DNA of 49,436 nucleotides from Actinomycetota bacterium (lineage in GTDB: Bacteria; Actinomycetota; Actinomycetes; Streptosporangiales; Streptosporangiaceae), in NCBI GenBank assembly GCA_003168255.1, contig PMSU01000110.1, positions 1 through 49,436 on the forward strand, in the 5' to 3' direction. Position 1 is the first letter of the stretch; each line of letters opens with the position of its first letter. The position numbers were made by a program, and so were the translations under genes. Shown here in pieces: positions 1-8,665 of this stretch. Under the pieces are notes generated by a model. That model was not told the origin of the DNA. It saw nothing but the letters and a program-made list of their open reading frames with translations, and ran no database searches.

Positions 1-78
1 CCGCATTCATTTTGGCTGGCGGGCCCAGCCGGCCCGGCCCATGTCAGCAGCCGCCGCCCAGCCCGGCAAGTGGTCACT
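1..78. repeat. dispersed composite repeat, copy A (truncated by window edge)
   Basis: Bases 1-15 (CCGCATTCATTTTGG), 39-64 and 70-78 (GTGGTCACT) recur in the same order and orientation at 44706-44720, 44773-44798 and 44804-44812. The 26-bp middle block is identical in both copies. Between the shared blocks lies a length-variable GC-rich filler made of GGCTGGCGGGC-like steps. In the other copy a palindrome precedes the first block; here that part would lie left of the window. Non-coding, family unknown. Confidence 0.7.
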
Positions 79-86
79 ACAGAAGT

Positions 87-692
87 TCAGGTACCACCGG
101 CCGATGTCGTCGCGGCGGCCGACCATTCGTACGAAGGCTGGTCCGGGCTGCCCCAGCCGACGGCGAGTGGCGTCGTTCCCTTGGCGTACTGGAAGGTCAG
201 GTAGCCGTGCACGCACTGGCTGGGGGGCAGCGTGGCGGCCTGGTTGGCGATATCGGGTTCCCTGGCGGCGTCTGGTGAATCCAGCATGCCGAATGTCTGG
301 CTGCCGGGGTAGACGAGCGAAAACGGGAACGGGAGGAACGAGGATGCGGTGTTCGCCCCGTGGGGGCCGGCGCATACCTGCGCGCTGCCGACCGCGAACT
401 GGTCGCCGGCGTCGGGGGTGTTGCTGGTCTGTGAGGTAAACGGCAGCTGGAGCGAGTACACGGTCGCTGACACGATGCCGTCCGCGGTCCAGCCTGAGGA
501 GAGCAGGGCCTTCTGGCCGTAACGCAGCCGGACCAGGCCTGCTGCCTTGGTCGGCCGGGACGGCGGTGCGGATTTCGTCGTGGCGCCGACGACGATCAGC
601 ACAATAAAGATCACGACGACGATGCCGACGCCGATGAGGAGCTTCTTTCTCCACCGCCTGGGCTGCGGCGGATTCGCATCCCCGAATGACAC
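87..692 (-). CDS. membrane-anchored or exported protein of unknown function
   Basis: A 201-residue protein with a short basic N-terminus (PQPRRWRKK), one hydrophobic segment at about residues 17-38 rich in V/I, then a polar extracellular-type domain of about 160 residues with two cysteines. This topology suggests a signal anchor with an outside domain. The frame is open further upstream, but a GTG at 692 is preceded by GGGAGG with about 9 nt spacing, so I start there; a GTG at 698 is the alternative. It is divergent from the next small gene. I do not recognise the family. Confidence 0.55.
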   Translation of the reverse strand: MSFGDANPPQPRRWRKKLLIGVGIVVVIFIVLIVVGATTKSAPPSRPTKAAGLVRLRYGQKALLSSGWTADGIVSATVYSLQLPFTSQTSNTPDAGDQFAVGSAQVCAGPHGANTASSFLPFPFSLVYPGSQTFGMLDSPDAAREPDIANQAATLPPSQCVHGYLTFQYAKGTTPLAVGWGSPDQPSYEWSAAATTSAGGT

Positions 693-709
693 ACGCACCG
701 CCCTCCCGC

Positions 710-778
710 GGCTGGCACTGCAGAGTCGCCGGAACTGCAGGGTGACTGGCTCTGTAGTGAGGGTGGCTGGCACTGTAG
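710..778. repeat. three near-identical 14-bp direct repeats upstream of divergent genes
   Basis: GGCTGGCACTGCAG (710-723), GACTGGCTCTGTAG (744-757) and GGCTGGCACTGTAG (765-778) are direct repeats differing at two or three positions. They lie between the divergent genes at 87-692 and 841-1203, just upstream of the minus-strand start. They could be regulator sites or decayed tandem repeats; no function is shown. Confidence 0.45.
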
Positions 779-840
779 GGGCGGAGTCACGCAACGGTCA
801 AGTGTCGTCCAAGCATCGGCGACTGTAGCCGACGGCCGCG

Positions 841-1203
841 GTGACGAGACCATCGACGACCGCGCCCCCGACGACATCGCCGGCCATCAACTACGGCAGG
901 CAGTACCTGGCCGACGTGGCACCGTGGGTGGCAGCCGCCAAGAGAGCGAGTGGGTCGGGCACGTTGACCGCGCCCGCAGCGCTCGCCGCCGGACGGCAGG
1001 CAGTTGCCGCAGCCCGCCAGCTCCTTCGCCAGACGTGGCCTGCCTCGGCAGAGAGCCACATCCACTCACTCGCGGTCGAGTTCGACACGGTCAATGAGGA
1101 CATCGTCGAGAACAACGTGCCCAAGTACGAGAATGACGGCACAACGCTGAACGCGGACGCCAACGTCGTCCGCGCCGAACTCGGCCTGCCCTCGATCAGA
1201 TGA
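841..1203 (+). CDS. small protein of unknown function, possibly 5'-truncated lipoprotein
   Basis: A 120-residue frame with a Thr/Ser/Pro-rich start (TTAPPTTSPA) followed by a predicted helical domain. Such T/P-rich linkers normally follow the lipobox of actinobacterial lipoproteins. Here no signal peptide precedes it, because an in-frame TAG lies at 826-828. The GTG at 841 has no clear ribosome binding site. Either a short cytoplasmic protein starts here or the 5' end of a lipoprotein gene has been lost. Codon usage (G/C third position) supports coding. Family not recognised. Confidence 0.45.
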   Translation: MTRPSTTAPPTTSPAINYGRQYLADVAPWVAAAKRASGSGTLTAPAALAAGRQAVAAARQLLRQTWPASAESHIHSLAVEFDTVNEDIVENNVPKYENDGTTLNADANVVRAELGLPSIR

Positions 1204-1246
1204 CGACGATCCGGCGAGCACTTCGGCGCCGGGCTCTGCGGGCGGG

Positions 1247-3385
1247 TCAGGTCGCGCCTGTCATTGCGAGCGCGCGCTTGATGAACTCCACCTGGAGCAG
1301 CATCAGGTTCTCGGCGACATCTTCCTGCCTCGGCATGTGGGTGATGCCGGACAGCGGCAGCACGGTGTGCGGGCGGCCGGCCGCGAGCAGGGCCGCCGAT
1401 AGCCGGAGCGTGTGCGCGACCAGCACGTTGTCGTCGGCGAAGCCGTGAACCAGCATGAGCGGGCGGCGCAGCTTGGGCGCGTCGGCTATCAGCGAGTTGC
1501 GGGCGTAGACATCCGGGTGCTCGTCCGGGTGGCCGAGGTAGCGCTCGGTGTAGTGGGTGTCGTAGAGCCGCTTGTCGGTGACCGGGGCGCCGGCCACGGC
1601 GGCATGGAAGACATCGGGCCTGCGCAGCACGGCAGCCGCGGCCAGGTAGCCGCCGTGTGACCAGCCGCGGATCGCCACCCGGGAAAGGTCCAGGTAAGGA
1701 TGGGACGCAGCCACCGCGTGCAGCGCGTCTACCTGGTCCTCAAGGTTGGTGCTGGCCTGCTCGTACTGGATGGCCCTGTCCCAGGCCGGCCCGCGGCCCG
1801 GTGTCCCGCGGCCATCGGTGATCAGGACGCCGAAGCCCTGGTCGGCGAACCACTGCGAGGTCAGGTAGGCATCGCGGGCCGATAGCACCCGCTGTGCGGC
1901 GGGCCCGCCATATGGGTCGAGCAGCACGGGCAGCCCGGCACCGGAGCCGGGACGGTACCCGCGCGGCAGCAGCAGGGCACACCGCAGCCGCTGGTCGCCG
2001 ACGGTCAGCAGCGTCACCTCCGGGGTGAGCACCGGGGTCTCCGCGTACGACTCGATCTCCCCCGCGTCGACGCCGCCGTGAAAGACGCGCACGGAGGTGC
2101 CGAACCGCTCGAGCGTCTGGGACGAGACGACCACGACGTCCTTGGCCCTGGCCGCGGAGTGCAGGCCGGCGACCGAGGTCAGCCTGGTGACCCCATCCTG
2201 GCTGGCGGTGTACACGTGAAACTCGGTGGGGTCCTGTGCCGTCGCGGTGAACAGCACATCGTCATTCACGTTGAGTACCGCCCTGACCTGGAGCGCGTCC
2301 GCCCCGGCCGGAGTCACCGGCCGGTCCCCGATCATCAGGCGGTACGCGCCATCGCGCGCCGTGACCCGGACCAGGCCGCCGCCGGCTGTCCAGGCCGGCG
2401 TGCCCGGCACCAGATCCACCCAGGCCGGGTCGGTGTCCTGCACCAGCGTGCTGGTGCGCGCGTCGGCGGCCACGGCAAGGACGCGCGACGTGCGCTGGTC
2501 CCGCGTCTGGACCTGAAGCAGGGCCGGCCCGCGCGATGACCAGTGCACCGATGCCAGGTACGGGAACGCGGCGGTGTCCCACCGCACCGGCTGCCTGCTG
2601 CCGTCGAGCCCGACGAGGATCACGGTGACGTCAGCATTCGCGGTGCCAGCGGCCGGGTAGCGGATCTCGGTGCCGGGCCGGTCCGGGTTCGCCGGATCGG
2701 ACACGTGCCAGCGGGCCACCGGGCTGACATCCACCCGGGCGGCCAGCAGGCTCCGCCCGTCGGGTGACCACCAGAAACCGCGGGTACGGCCCATTTCCTC
2801 GGCCGCGATGAATTCGGCCAGCCCGTAGCTGACGTCGGGGTCGTCCGACTCGGCCAGCGCGCGGTCCCCGCTGCCGTCGGCCGCCACGACGCGGAGCGCT
2901 CCCCCGCTCACATAGGCGATGTGAGATCCAGTGGGGTCAGGACGCGGATCCACCACGGGCCGGGTAACGGGCATCTCCCTAACGGTGCCATCGGCCAGGT
3001 CGGCGGTGAACAGCCGGCCCGACAGGGCGAAGGTGGCGATCCGGGCCTGCTTGTCGGTGGCATAGGCCACCACTCCGGCCCCGGCCTGCCGGGTCCGCTC
3101 ACGGCGCGCCCGCTCCTCCGGCGGTAGGTCCTCGTCCGCCCCGGCGAGCAAGACTTCCGGGTCGGCGACGACGCGCTCGGCACCGGTGGCGACGACGCGT
3201 ACCCAGAGGCAGTTGTTGAGGTCCGTTCCCGACCGTGACCGCAGGAAGGCGATGCGGGAGCCATCAGGGTCGATCGAGAAGGTGCGCGGGACGCCGAGGG
3301 TAAACCTCTGCGTGCGGGCACTCTGGCGCGGGAAGCTGATCTCTGCGGTCATAACGGGATTCTGGCAGACACCTCCCACGCGCAT
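1247..3385 (-). CDS. S9 family peptidase (dipeptidyl-peptidase IV-like)
   Basis: A 712-residue serine peptidase of the prolyl-oligopeptidase clan. The N-terminal ~450 residues form a DPP-IV type beta-propeller region (FSIDPDGSRIAFLRS, WWSPDGRSLLAAR). The C-terminal alpha/beta hydrolase carries the nucleophile in GWSHGGY, the acidic residue in HGFADDNV and the histidine in GITHMPRQ. No signal peptide is visible, so it is probably cytoplasmic. The ATG at 3385 overlaps the response regulator stop (TGATG) and has GGGAG 5 nt upstream, suggesting coupling. A start at the internal ATG at 3352 would match the usual N-terminus of the family better. It likely removes N-terminal dipeptides; exact specificity is not visible. 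Confidence 0.85.
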   Translation of the reverse strand: MRVGGVCQNPVMTAEISFPRQSARTQRFTLGVPRTFSIDPDGSRIAFLRSRSGTDLNNCLWVRVVATGAERVVADPEVLLAGADEDLPPEERARRERTRQAGAGVVAYATDKQARIATFALSGRLFTADLADGTVREMPVTRPVVDPRPDPTGSHIAYVSGGALRVVAADGSGDRALAESDDPDVSYGLAEFIAAEEMGRTRGFWWSPDGRSLLAARVDVSPVARWHVSDPANPDRPGTEIRYPAAGTANADVTVILVGLDGSRQPVRWDTAAFPYLASVHWSSRGPALLQVQTRDQRTSRVLAVAADARTSTLVQDTDPAWVDLVPGTPAWTAGGGLVRVTARDGAYRLMIGDRPVTPAGADALQVRAVLNVNDDVLFTATAQDPTEFHVYTASQDGVTRLTSVAGLHSAARAKDVVVVSSQTLERFGTSVRVFHGGVDAGEIESYAETPVLTPEVTLLTVGDQRLRCALLLPRGYRPGSGAGLPVLLDPYGGPAAQRVLSARDAYLTSQWFADQGFGVLITDGRGTPGRGPAWDRAIQYEQASTNLEDQVDALHAVAASHPYLDLSRVAIRGWSHGGYLAAAAVLRRPDVFHAAVAGAPVTDKRLYDTHYTERYLGHPDEHPDVYARNSLIADAPKLRRPLMLVHGFADDNVLVAHTLRLSAALLAAGRPHTVLPLSGITHMPRQEDVAENLMLLQVEFIKRALAMTGAT

Positions 3386-4029
3386 CAGCTCCCGAGGTAG
3401 CGCAGCACCGCGAGGACCCGGCGGTTGTCACCCTCCGAGGGAGGCAGGCCGAGCTTGGCGAAGATGCTGGCCACGTGCTTCTCGACCGCGCCGCCGGACA
3501 CGACGAGCCCGGCCGCGATCCCGGCATTGGACCGGCCCTCGGCCATCAGCGACAGCACATCGCGTTCCCGCGGCGTGAGCGAGGCGAGCCCGGGGCTGCG
3601 GCGGCTGGCACCCAGCAGCTGGCTGACCACCTCGGGATCGAGCGCGGTGCCGCCGGAGGCGACCCGCTCGAGCGCGTCGGCGAACTCTGCCACGTCGGCC
3701 ACCCGGTCCTTGAGCAGGTAGCCGACCCCCGAGGCGTTGCCCGCCAGCAGCCGGGACGCGTATCTGGTCTCGATGTACTGCGAGAAGACCAGGACACCGG
3801 TGTCCGGGTGGTCCGCCCGCAGCTGTAGGGCGGCACGCAGTCCCTCGTCGGTGTGGGTCGGCGGCATCCTGATGTCCACCACGGCCACGTCCGGACGGTG
3901 TTCTTTCACCGCGGCGAGGAGCGCCTCAGCATCCGCGACCGCGGCGCACACCTCATGGCCGCGCTCGGTGAGCATCTGCGTCAGGCCCTCCCGCAGCAGG
4001 CCGGCGTCCTCGGCGATGACTACGCGCAT
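3385..4029 (-). CDS. NarL/LuxR-family response regulator
   Basis: A 214-residue two-domain regulator. The receiver (residues 1-120) has acidic Glu7/Asp8, phospho-acceptor Asp52 in VVDIRMPP, Ser in LVFSQY and Lys in YLLKDR. The C-terminal GerE helix-turn-helix follows (LTPRERDVLSLMAEG, then EKHVASIFAKLGL). It begins 13 nt after the sensor kinase gene and ends overlapping the S9 peptidase start, so the three are probably one transcript. The cognate kinase is almost certainly the gene immediately upstream. Targets are unknown; the peptidase gene is an obvious candidate only by position. Confidence 0.9.
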   Translation of the reverse strand: MRVVIAEDAGLLREGLTQMLTERGHEVCAAVADAEALLAAVKEHRPDVAVVDIRMPPTHTDEGLRAALQLRADHPDTGVLVFSQYIETRYASRLLAGNASGVGYLLKDRVADVAEFADALERVASGGTALDPEVVSQLLGASRRSPGLASLTPRERDVLSLMAEGRSNAGIAAGLVVSGGAVEKHVASIFAKLGLPPSEGDNRRVLAVLRYLGS

Positions 4030-4042
4030 GGCGGCGATGCTC

Positions 4043-5368
4043 TCATGCCCGCAGCGGCAGCTCGATGGTGACCACCGTCGGGCCGCCTTCCGGGCTGCTC
4101 AGATCGAGGCGGCCGTCCACGGTCCGCACCCGCTGCACCAGCCCGGGCAGGCCGCTCCCCCGGGCCGGATCGGCGCCGCCGACACCGTCGTCGGTGACCC
4201 GCAGGCGCAGCGTCTCGCCGCGTTGCGCAACGTCCACGAATACCCGGTTCGCGTTGCTGTGCTTGGCGGCGTTCGCGAGCAGTTCCGCGGCGCAGAAGTA
4301 GGCGATGGTCTCGATCGCCGGGGTGGGACGCTCGCCGATATCCGCGGTCAGATCGACCGGGATGATGCTGCGCGCGGCGAGCGTGGCCAGCGCGTCGGCG
4401 AGGCCGGCGTCCAGCACCGGCGGATGGATCCCTCTGGCCAGGTCACGCAGCTCGACCAAGGCCTCCTTGGCGCTGCTGTGTGCGGACTCGACGAGCTCGC
4501 GGACCCTGGTCACGTCAACCGGCTGACCGTTTTCGCCGAGCTTCTCCTTGGCCATGCCCAGGCCCATGGCCAGGGCGGCGAGCCGCACCTGGGCGCCGTC
4601 GTGCAGATCCCGCTCTACCTGGCGCAGCGCGGCCGCGGCGTCGTCCACCGCGTGCGCCCGGCTCTCTTCGAGCTCGCGGACCCGCTGCGCCAGCCGGGCC
4701 GGGCCGAGCAGGCTGTGGATCAGCCACCTGTCGCCCGCCGTCACGGCCCTGGTGAGCCAGGGAGCGGCGAGCAGCGTAGCGGCCCCGAGCATGAAAGCGG
4801 CCAGGGTGCCCGGGGCGGTGGCCACGCGAAAGTCAACGCCAGGCAGCGGGGTGATCACGGGAAACGGCGCCAGGTGCACATTCGCCGGATGACTGCGGAA
4901 CTGTGACCACCAGAGTGGGAAGGCCATGTTGAACAGCCCGCTGACCCAGAAGCTTGCTGCGTAGAGCTCCAGCAGCGAGACCGGCACCTTCAGCGCGACG
5001 TATGCCACCGCCCGCCAGCCCGCGCCGTCACGGAGCCTGGTGTCCAGCCGGCGAAGCAGGCCGCGAGCGGGGCGGAACGGTGGCGGCGCGGCGAACTCCC
5101 CGGTGAGCAGCCGTCGGGCGAGCCACCGGTGCAGCTCGCCCACCCGGCGGGCCAGCCGAAGCGTCAGGGCGAGCACGAGCAGCCCGGGGAACGCGCCGGC
5201 CAGGGTGACGGTCAGTCCGGCGCCCGCGAAGAGCAGGGTCATGATCAGCCAGAACCCCACGACGCCGGGCACCAGCCCGGCCAGGCAATAACAGAATTCC
5301 CGCCGGGCCCGCCGGGTAAGCGGTGCCCGCAGCGCGGCGCGCACCAGCTCACCCGGGGCAGTGGTCAT
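4043..5368 (-). CDS. two-component sensor histidine kinase (HisKA_3 type)
   Basis: A 441-residue membrane kinase. The N-terminal half has four hydrophobic segments in the arrangement of the actinobacterial 'putative sensor' domain. A HisKA_3 dimerisation region follows with the phospho-acceptor His in VERDLHDGAQ, then a HATPase with N-box AELLANAAKHSNA and G-boxes DDGVGGADP and GSGLPGL. I chose the ATG at 5368; the frame opens at a GTG at 5392. It precedes its response regulator by 13 nt. The ligand sensed in or near the membrane is unknown. Confidence 0.88.
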   Translation of the reverse strand: MTTAPGELVRAALRAPLTRRARREFCYCLAGLVPGVVGFWLIMTLLFAGAGLTVTLAGAFPGLLVLALTLRLARRVGELHRWLARRLLTGEFAAPPPFRPARGLLRRLDTRLRDGAGWRAVAYVALKVPVSLLELYAASFWVSGLFNMAFPLWWSQFRSHPANVHLAPFPVITPLPGVDFRVATAPGTLAAFMLGAATLLAAPWLTRAVTAGDRWLIHSLLGPARLAQRVRELEESRAHAVDDAAAALRQVERDLHDGAQVRLAALAMGLGMAKEKLGENGQPVDVTRVRELVESAHSSAKEALVELRDLARGIHPPVLDAGLADALATLAARSIIPVDLTADIGERPTPAIETIAYFCAAELLANAAKHSNANRVFVDVAQRGETLRLRVTDDGVGGADPARGSGLPGLVQRVRTVDGRLDLSSPEGGPTVVTIELPLRA

Positions 5369-5408
5369 CGCCTCATTGTCGCCCAGCACCACACCGCCTG
5401 GTCGCCTC

Positions 5409-5452
5409 CATCATCGCCACCGCCCGGCCGCATCATCACCACCGCCCGGCCG
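5409..5452. repeat. 22-bp tandem repeat, two copies
   Basis: Two adjacent 22-bp units at 5409-5430 and 5431-5452 differ at one base (G/A at unit position 8). They lie in the divergent spacer between the sensor kinase and oligopeptidase B. No regulatory role can be read from them. Confidence 0.7.
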
Positions 5453-5552
5453 CGCGGGACACGTGCTCGCCTCAACCACGCTAGGAACGCCGCGGGTCTG
5501 GCGGTATGCGGCTACCGCCCGTCTTAGCCGGGGGTTATCCCCCCGCCGCAAG

Positions 5553-5558
5553 TAGACT
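5553..5558 (+). promoter_or_regulatory. -10 box of a leaderless promoter (oligopeptidase B)
   Basis: TAGACT ends exactly 7 nt before the ATG at 5566 and no Shine-Dalgarno sequence is present. That spacing places the transcript start at or next to the start codon. No convincing -35 box is seen. Confidence 0.5.
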
Positions 5559-5565
5559 CCGCGCC

Positions 5566-7656
5566 ATGACAACCCCGCCCCCGATGGCCAGCCGCGTCCC
5601 TGCTAAGCGCTCCCAGCACGCCGATACGTTCGTGGACGACTACGCGTGGCTGACCGCGAAGGACGATCCGGAGGTGCTCGCCTACCTCAAGGCGGAGAAC
5701 GAGTACACCGAAGCCGCGACCGCCGGCCTTGCCGGGCTGCGCGAGACGATCTTCACGGAGATCAAGGCTCGCACCCAGGAGACCGACTTGTCGGTGCCCG
5801 TCCGCAAGGGCGGCTGGTGGTACTACACCAGGACGGTCGAGGGCCAGCAGTACGCGATTCACTGCCGCCGGCTGGCCGGGCCGGAGGTCACGCCCCCGAT
5901 GCCCGATGGCGGTCAGCCGCTGGACGGGGAGCAGGTTCTCCTCGACGGCAACGAGCTGGCCGGTGATTCCGGTTTCTTCGCGCTCGGCGCGTTCAGGGTC
6001 AGCCCGGACGGCAACCGCCTGGCGTATTCATGCGACTTCAGCGGCGACGAGCGCTTCACCCTGCGGATCTCCGACACCGGCACCGGCGCCGTGCTTGATG
6101 ACGAGATTCCTGGCACCTACTACGGCTGCGCCTGGTCCCTGGACGGCTCGGCGCTCTTCTACCTCACCGTGGACGATGCCTGGCGGGCGTACCGCGTGTG
6201 GCGGCACATGGTCGGCACCCCGGTTTCCGACGACGTGATCGTTTTCGAGGAGCAAGACGAGCGGTTCTCGGTCGGGGTGGGCCTGACCCGCAGCGAGCGT
6301 TACCTCATTATCCAGGCGTCAAGCAAGCTGACCAGCGAGGTGTGGCTGCTCGATGCGGCGGACCCGGCGGGCGAGCTGACCGTGGTCGCGCCGCGCAGGC
6401 AAGGCGTCGAGTACGACATCGAGCATCAGCCGGACCATGACCGGCTGCTTATCCTGCACAACGACCACGCGGTGAACTTCGAGCTCGCCACCGCGCCGGT
6501 GACGCAGCCGGGAACATGGGAGCCGCTGATCGGCCACCGCGACGACACCCGGCTACTCGACGTCGACGCCTTCGCCGGCCACATGGTGGTCAGCTACCGG
6601 CGTGACGGCCTCACCGGCCTCACCGTGTACCGCGGCGACGGATCGTCCCGGGAGATCACCTTCCCCGAGCCGGTCTACACGGTGTCGCCGGGGTCGAACC
6701 CGGAGTACGAGTCGACGCGGTTCAGGCTGCGATACGAGTCGCTCGTGACGCCCGCGTCCGTGTACGACTGCGATGTCGAGACCGGCGAGCTCACCTTGCT
6801 CAAACGGCGGACCGTGCTGGCACTGCCCGGCGCGGCCCCGTACAACCCCGATGACTACTCCCAGTACCGCGAATGGGCGGTGGCCGACGACGGCACCCGC
6901 ATCCCCATCTCGCTCGTCTGCCCCAACGGAACGCCACTGGACGGCAGCGCCCCGTGCCTGCTCGAAGGCTACGGCAGCTACGAGATTTCCGCGGATCCGT
7001 CCTTCTCCGTCCGCCATCTGTCGCTGCTCGACCGGGGGTTTGTCCTCGCGGTCGCGCATGTCCGCGGCGGCGGTGAGATGGGCCGCCGCTGGTATGAGGA
7101 CGGGAAGCTGCTGCGCAAGACGAACACGTTCACCGACTTCGTCGCGTGCGCTGAGCATCTGGTCCGCCGGGGCTGGACGTCACCGTCCCGGCTGATCGCC
7201 CGCGGCGGGTCGGCCGGCGGCCTGCTGATGGGGGCGGTGGCCAACATCGCGCCGCAGGCCTTCGCCGGCATCGTGGCGCAGGTGCCGTTCGTGGACGCGC
7301 TGAATTCGATGCTCGATCCGTCTCTTCCGCTGACGGTGACGGAGCGGGAGGAGTGGGGAGACCCGCTGCACGACCCGCAGGTCTACGCCTACATGAAGTC
7401 CTACTCGCCGTACGAGAACGTGACGAACCAGGAGTACCCGGCGATCCTGGCTATCGCCAGCCTGAACGACACCCGCGTCCTCTACCACGAGCCCGCGAAG
7501 TGGATCGCGCGGCTGCGAGCGGTGGGAAAGGGCGGCCCGTTCCTGCTCAAGACGGAGATGGGCGCCGGCCATGGCGGCCGCAGCGGCCGGTATGACGCGT
7601 GGCGCGAGGAGTCGCTCATCACGGCCTGGATCATCGACACGGCCGGCGCCAGCTAG
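5566..7656 (+). CDS. ptrB: oligopeptidase B (S9A serine peptidase)
   Basis: A 696-residue cytoplasmic prolyl-oligopeptidase-family enzyme cleaving short peptides, by family after Lys/Arg. The N-terminal beta-propeller starts with the typical DDYAWL motif. The catalytic domain has the nucleophile in ARGGSAGGLLMGAVAN, followed by the oligopeptidase B signature VPFVDALNSMLD and EREEWGDP. The catalytic aspartate region is ASLNDTRV and the histidine is in GAGHGGRSGR. Length matches the family. The frame is open from 5506, but homology begins just after the ATG at 5566, which has a leaderless-type -10 box. Single gene, convergent with the PRPP-synthetase-like gene. Confidence 0.92.
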   Translation: MTTPPPMASRVPAKRSQHADTFVDDYAWLTAKDDPEVLAYLKAENEYTEAATAGLAGLRETIFTEIKARTQETDLSVPVRKGGWWYYTRTVEGQQYAIHCRRLAGPEVTPPMPDGGQPLDGEQVLLDGNELAGDSGFFALGAFRVSPDGNRLAYSCDFSGDERFTLRISDTGTGAVLDDEIPGTYYGCAWSLDGSALFYLTVDDAWRAYRVWRHMVGTPVSDDVIVFEEQDERFSVGVGLTRSERYLIIQASSKLTSEVWLLDAADPAGELTVVAPRRQGVEYDIEHQPDHDRLLILHNDHAVNFELATAPVTQPGTWEPLIGHRDDTRLLDVDAFAGHMVVSYRRDGLTGLTVYRGDGSSREITFPEPVYTVSPGSNPEYESTRFRLRYESLVTPASVYDCDVETGELTLLKRRTVLALPGAAPYNPDDYSQYREWAVADDGTRIPISLVCPNGTPLDGSAPCLLEGYGSYEISADPSFSVRHLSLLDRGFVLAVAHVRGGGEMGRRWYEDGKLLRKTNTFTDFVACAEHLVRRGWTSPSRLIARGGSAGGLLMGAVANIAPQAFAGIVAQVPFVDALNSMLDPSLPLTVTEREEWGDPLHDPQVYAYMKSYSPYENVTNQEYPAILAIASLNDTRVLYHEPAKWIARLRAVGKGGPFLLKTEMGAGHGGRSGRYDAWREESLITAWIIDTAGAS

Positions 7657-7668
7657 GGCCGCCGGCGA

Positions 7669-7696
7669 GCCCAGCCGTCCGAAGTGGCGGCTGGGC
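7669..7696. terminator. hairpin between convergent genes
   Basis: GCCCAGCCG and CGGCTGGGC form a perfect 9-bp stem with a 10-nt loop in the 49-bp gap between the ends of oligopeptidase B and the PRPP-synthetase-like gene. There is no U-tract, so it is a bidirectional terminator of the GC-rich actinobacterial kind at best. Confidence 0.55.
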
Positions 7697-7705
7697 GCTT
7701 CGCCG

Positions 7706-8650
7706 TCAGGCCGGCTCGAACAGGGCGCTGACCGACTCGCCGTCGTGGATCCGGCGGATGGCCTCGGCCAGCGCGGGGGCGACGGAGATCACATGCAGCT
7801 TGTCCGGGCGCTTGTCCGCCGTGATCGGCACCGTATTGGTGCACACGATCTCGGCGACGTCGGTCCTGTCGGCCAGCCGGTCAAGCGCGCCATGGCTGAA
7901 CAGCCCGTGCGTGCAGGCGATCCGCACCGAGCGCACCTGATGCTCGGCAAGCCGGGCCAGCAGCTCGTGCAGCGTGGTCCCGCGGGCGATCTCGTCGTCG
8001 AGGACGATCACGTCGCGGTCGGTCACGTCGCCGATGATCGAGCTGATCGTGACGCGGGTGTCGCTGTGCCGCTCCTTGGCGCCGGCCGCGACCGGCAAGC
8101 CGAGCATCCGGGCGAAGATCGCCGCGCTTCTCGCGTTGCCCAGGTCGGGCGACACGACAACCGTGCCGGCCAGGTCGCGGCCGCGGAAATGCGCCGCAAG
8201 CTCCTTGAGCGCGTGCAGGTGGTCGACGGGAACGGAGAAGAAGCCGTGTACCTGCGGCGAGTGCATGGTCATGGTCAGCGCGCGGCCTGCCCCGGCGGCG
8301 ACAAGCAGGTCGGCGACGAGCCTGCCGCCGATCGAGACCCGAGGTTCGTCTTTTTTATCCGAACGCGCATATGCGTAATGTGGCATGACCACGGTGACCC
8401 TGGCCGCGGACGCGCCTCTGGCGGCGTCGGTCATCAGCAGCAGCTCGACCAGATGCTCCTGGACCGGCGGTACCAGCGGCTGTATCAGGAACACGTCCCG
8501 TTCCCTGCAGTTGGCCTGCAACTGCACGTCAAGGCAGTCGTTGGCGAACCGTCGCAGCCGCACCGGGTGCAGCGGCGTCCGCAGCTGGGCGCAGATCTCC
8601 TCGGCTAGCTCAGGGTGGGCGCTGCCGCTGAAGACCGCGATGTCTCGCAC
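7706..8650 (-). CDS. divergent ribose-phosphate pyrophosphokinase (PRPP synthetase-like)
   Basis: A 314-residue protein of PRPP-synthetase fold, probably making PRPP and AMP from ribose 5-phosphate and ATP. Recognisable parts are FANDCLDVQL (canonical F-NGE), PHYAYARSDKK (canonical P-Y-YARQDR), HGFFSVPVDHL, KERHSDTRV with IIGDV (flexible loop), and the PRPP loop VIVLDDEIARGTTL. The metal/ATP region reads TMTMHSPQ where classical enzymes have DLH, and SPDLGNARSA replaces SPD-GG-KRA, so this is a remote subfamily. The GTG at 8650 has GAGGAG 6 nt upstream. Adenylate kinase lies 58 nt upstream and could recycle the AMP. Confidence 0.75.
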   Translation of the reverse strand: MRDIAVFSGSAHPELAEEICAQLRTPLHPVRLRRFANDCLDVQLQANCRERDVFLIQPLVPPVQEHLVELLLMTDAARGASAARVTVVMPHYAYARSDKKDEPRVSIGGRLVADLLVAAGAGRALTMTMHSPQVHGFFSVPVDHLHALKELAAHFRGRDLAGTVVVSPDLGNARSAAIFARMLGLPVAAGAKERHSDTRVTISSIIGDVTDRDVIVLDDEIARGTTLHELLARLAEHQVRSVRIACTHGLFSHGALDRLADRTDVAEIVCTNTVPITADKRPDKLHVISVAPALAEAIRRIHDGESVSALFEPA

Positions 8651-8656
8651 CTGGCA

Positions 8657-8662
8657 CTCCTC
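8657..8662 (-). promoter_or_regulatory. ribosome binding site fixing the prs-like start
   Basis: On the minus strand GAGGAG lies 6 nt before GTG at 8650. This decides against the longer open frame that would add an acidic DPD-repeat N-terminus encoded by the 9-bp repeat upstream. Confidence 0.7.
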
Positions 8663-8665
8663 GTC

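Noticed and set aside
8375..8400. GTGGCATGACCAC-like sequence resembling the palindromic element core
   Set aside because: It lies inside the conserved PHYAYA coding motif of the PRPP-synthetase-like gene and lacks the rest of the element.
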